Part shown: positions 61,935 to 64,000 of the stretch, piece by piece
Position numbering within the stretch: position 1 is the stretch's first letter
How the letters are laid out: each line of letters opens with the position of its first letter
Source of the DNA: Vibrio algivorus
GTDB taxonomy: Bacteria > Pseudomonadota > Gammaproteobacteria > Enterobacterales > Vibrionaceae
DNA: 64,000 bases
Direction of reading: 5' to 3'
NCBI RefSeq assembly: GCF_002218005.2
Contig: NZ_AP018679.1
Location: 930,001 to 994,000, forward strand
The notes under the pieces: generated by a model
Database searches by the model: none
Told to the model about the DNA's origin: nothing
The model's input: the letters and a program-made list of their open reading frames with translations, nothing else
Position numbers and translations under genes: made by a program

Positions 61935-62045
61935 TTAACCAAAAATAATCACCAGTACGAGAACCACTAACGCAATGATCCCAAAAACTTTCATAGCCAC
62001 TTTTAAGTCACCGCCACCATTTGGTGCTTGATTACAACATCCCAT
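61935..62045 (-). CDS. 36-aa membrane peptide
   Basis: A complete small gene: ATG at 62045, TAA at 61935-61937, with a strong GGAGG nine bases upstream. The protein starts MGCCNQAPNGGGDLK, then has one transmembrane helix (VFGIIALVVLVLVIIF). The CC at positions 3-4 could be acylated or bind metal. Strong initiation signals and clean composition support translation. Function unknown. Confidence 0.75.
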   Translation of the reverse strand: MGCCNQAPNGGGDLKVAMKVFGIIALVVLVLVIIFG

Positions 62046-62136
62046 TGGTTTGTCCTCCACAAAATAAAAGCTTTACCAATTAACCGGATCAAATGATAAA
62101 GCTTCCCGTTACTAGAAGGTCAATGTTTGTGCCGTA

Positions 62137-64000
62137 TTATTTTCTTAGTGCATTGAGCTTGGCTTGAGTAATGCCAAAAATACTGCCCACAGGATAGGTG
62201 AAATCATCTTCCAACTCTCCGGCTTCTATTCCGGTGAAAATCGACAAGGCTTGAGTAACATGCTCAATTGCCCAAATATGAAATTCGCCTTTGTGTACTG
62301 CTTCAACAATATCTTTACGCAACATCAAGTTGTGTACATTCGATTGTGGAATGATCACCCCTTGAGTTGAGCTTCTACCCTTAATCGCACAAACATCAAA
62401 GAAGCCTTCGATCTTTTCATTCACTCCACCAATTGGCTGCGACTCACCAAACTGATTCATCGAGCCTGTAATCGCGATATCTTGCCTTAATGGGAGTTTC
62501 GAAAATGCAGAAACAATCGCACACACTTCCGCCATCGAGGCACTGTCTCCATCGACACCACCATAAGATTGCTCAAAAGTGATATGAGTAGTCAGTGGGA
62601 TTTTGGCATTGCGGCCAAGGATAGAAGCTAGGTAGGCAGATAAAATCATCACACCTTTAGAGTGAATACTGCCACCAAGGTCAACATTGCGTTCAATATC
62701 TAAAATATCACCATCACCAAATGCTGTGGTAGCGGTAATACGATTGGGTGCGCCGAACATGTGGTCGCTGGTTGATAACACCGACAACGCATTCACCTGA
62801 CCAACCGCACTACCTTCAGTTTTGATCAAAGTAGTGCCATTGGTGAAAGTTTCCATCACGTTATCTTGTAAACGACTCACGCGCATTTGTTGGTTATTCA
62901 AGGCTTGCTCAACATGCGAAGCTCTAATCAGGCTCGATTTAGCGCCTCGTGCCACATAGTTAGACTCACGCAATAGGTTGGCTATATGTGCTGAATGAAG
63001 TGACAACTTATTCTGATCACCTGCGTTACGTGAGCTGTGTTCAATAATCTTAGCAATCGCTTTTTTATCACAATGCAGCATGTTGTTGTCATGCACAATG
63101 CTGGAAATAAAGCGCGCATAATGCATTTCTGCTTCGGGGGTACGCTTCATTTCATCTTCAAAATCAGCCGTAACCCGGAACAGTTCGCTGAACTCTGGAT
63201 CGTAATGCTGCAGCAATTGATAGGTACGATAATCACCAAACAGAATGATTTTCACATCTAGCGGTATAGGCTCTGGATCTAACGAAACCGCGCCGGTTAA
63301 CGTAACCTCTTTTTCCAGAGACGTTAAGCTCAACTGACGGGCACGCAATGCTCGTTTAATGCCATCCCACACATAAGGTTGTTCAAGTACCTTAATCGCA
63401 TCCATCAGCAATACACCGCCATTAGCTTTGTGCATACTACCGGCACGAATTAACGAGAAATCGGTAAACACGGTGCCTTTGAACGTCGCGGTTTCCACGC
63501 AACCAAATAGTGAATGATAATTCGGGTTGTCTTCGACTATGATTGGAAACGAATCTTTGGCTTGGCTGACTAAGACATTAATTGAATAACGACGCGGTAA
63601 TTTGCTATCTAAAGAAGCCGAAGCTATCTCATTTTGTTCGTTCGATTCTTGTAAGAACTGATCGACATTTTCAACAATATCTTTTTGTAAATCGGTTAAA
63701 TACTGCTTAATTTCTGGGTACTTAGAATAACTTTTTTTCAGTGCTTTGATCAGATGAGAAAACACTTCGAGCGCAGTTTCATCGTTAAGCTTTTTCATCT
63801 TTTCGCTAAACGCTTCTTCCCATTCAGTCAGCTGACGGATCATGCCGCGCAACTGAATTTCTAACGCATCAATTGTACTGTGGAATTTTTCCTGATCTTT
63901 TTTACTTAATTCCAGAAAGCTTTCTTCAGTATGGACTTCTTCTTCATTTTGCATGGCGATAAACTCATAGTCACCTTGCAAGGTAATGGTAAGACTTACC
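62137..64000 (-). CDS. Lon-like AAA protease (YcbZ/LonH type), partial
   Basis: At least 621 aa are visible; the reading frame is open to the right edge, so the N-terminus lies outside. An AAA-like region has the segment RAGSMHKANGGVLLMDAIKVL. The S16 protease domain carries the catalytic dyad Ser in GGVDGDSASMAEVC and Lys in GGVNEKIEGFFD. RNVDLGGSIHSKGVMILSAYLA precedes it. Architecture and sequence fit the E. coli YcbZ group rather than Lon itself. Its role is protein quality control, substrates unknown. Confidence 0.88.
   Translation of the reverse strand, partial: VSLTITLQGDYEFIAMQNEEEVHTEESFLELSKKDQEKFHSTIDALEIQLRGMIRQLTEWEEAFSEKMKKLNDETALEVFSHLIKALKKSYSKYPEIKQYLTDLQKDIVENVDQFLQESNEQNEIASASLDSKLPRRYSINVLVSQAKDSFPIIVEDNPNYHSLFGCVETATFKGTVFTDFSLIRAGSMHKANGGVLLMDAIKVLEQPYVWDGIKRALRARQLSLTSLEKEVTLTGAVSLDPEPIPLDVKIILFGDYRTYQLLQHYDPEFSELFRVTADFEDEMKRTPEAEMHYARFISSIVHDNNMLHCDKKAIAKIIEHSSRNAGDQNKLSLHSAHIANLLRESNYVARGAKSSLIRASHVEQALNNQQMRVSRLQDNVMETFTNGTTLIKTEGSAVGQVNALSVLSTSDHMFGAPNRITATTAFGDGDILDIERNVDLGGSIHSKGVMILSAYLASILGRNAKIPLTTHITFEQSYGGVDGDSASMAEVCAIVSAFSKLPLRQDIAITGSMNQFGESQPIGGVNEKIEGFFDVCAIKGRSSTQGVIIPQSNVHNLMLRKDIVEAVHKGEFHIWAIEHVTQALSIFTGIEAGELEDDFTYPVGSIFGITQAKLNALRK

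Noticed and set aside
1..64000. CRISPR array, tRNA, rRNA, prophage or integron
   Set aside because: No regularly spaced direct repeats, no cloverleaf or rRNA sequence, and no integrase, transposase or phage structural genes were seen. Hcp and VgrG are phage-like only because T6SS is related to phage tails.

Overview
The window is AT-rich chromosomal DNA of a marine gammaproteobacterium, almost certainly a Vibrionaceae member (Vibrio or a close relative). The reasons are the Vibrio-like protein set (172-aa Hcp, VgrG, NhaC, YaeQ, DmsABC with TorD and NapF) and two families of intergenic repeats that begin TATACCC and end GGGTATA. No rRNA, tRNA, CRISPR array, prophage, integrase or transposase gene was seen. 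Almost all of the window is intact coding sequence.

Layout. 1-5.5 kb: a small acidic lipoprotein, then the arginine succinyltransferase operon astA-astD-astB-astE (minus strand; no astC here). 6.2-8.9 kb: a SlyA/MarR-type regulator with an HlyD adaptor and a FUSC-like membrane protein, preceded by two SlyA-type operators. 9.0-13.9 kb: a membrane PQQ glucose-type dehydrogenase and a sensor diguanylate cyclase. 14.1-22.7 kb: a type VI secretion (T6SS) auxiliary cluster read leftward from a sigma-54 promoter: hcp, vgrG, DUF4123 adaptor, Tle1-type (DUF2235) phospholipase effector, a candidate immunity protein, PAAR and a Sel1-repeat protein. 22.9-28.6 kb: a YhhX-like oxidoreductase and a MacA-MacB-outer-membrane-factor efflux operon.

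28.9-31.9 kb: a DctPQM TRAP transporter. 32.0-34.8 kb: a zinc-starvation module (gamma-carbonic-anhydrase-like protein, DUF1826 protein, COG0523 GTPase) with a strong Zur-like box. 34.9-41.3 kb: CpdB, a DUF6279-like lipoprotein, an M14 peptidase, a DUF2301-like membrane protein, a copper-responsive pair (unknown Cys/His-rich protein plus CueP) behind a textbook CueR promoter, and a MAPEG protein. 41.9-48.3 kb: a periplasmic amidohydrolase, alkA-ogt alkylation repair, YaeQ, two paralogous glutaredoxin-like proteins, two unknown exported proteins and a YedI-like protein. 48.7-56.4 kb: NhaC antiporter, a small periplasmic protein, a diguanylate-cyclase remnant, dmsABC and the divergent torD-like/napF pair. 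56.7-64 kb: a large DUF748/AsmA-like protein, a TetR regulator divergent from an MDR oxidoreductase with a perfect palindromic operator between them, two very small proteins, and a Lon-like protease that runs off the right edge.

Much of the window reads as compact stress-response or niche modules, each with its own recognisable switch: SlyA, sigma-54, Zur, CueR, FNR/NarP and a TetR palindrome. The most interesting parts for new biology are the T6SS effector cluster with its unassigned immunity candidates, the CueR-controlled unknown protein, the Zur module, and the two repeat families.
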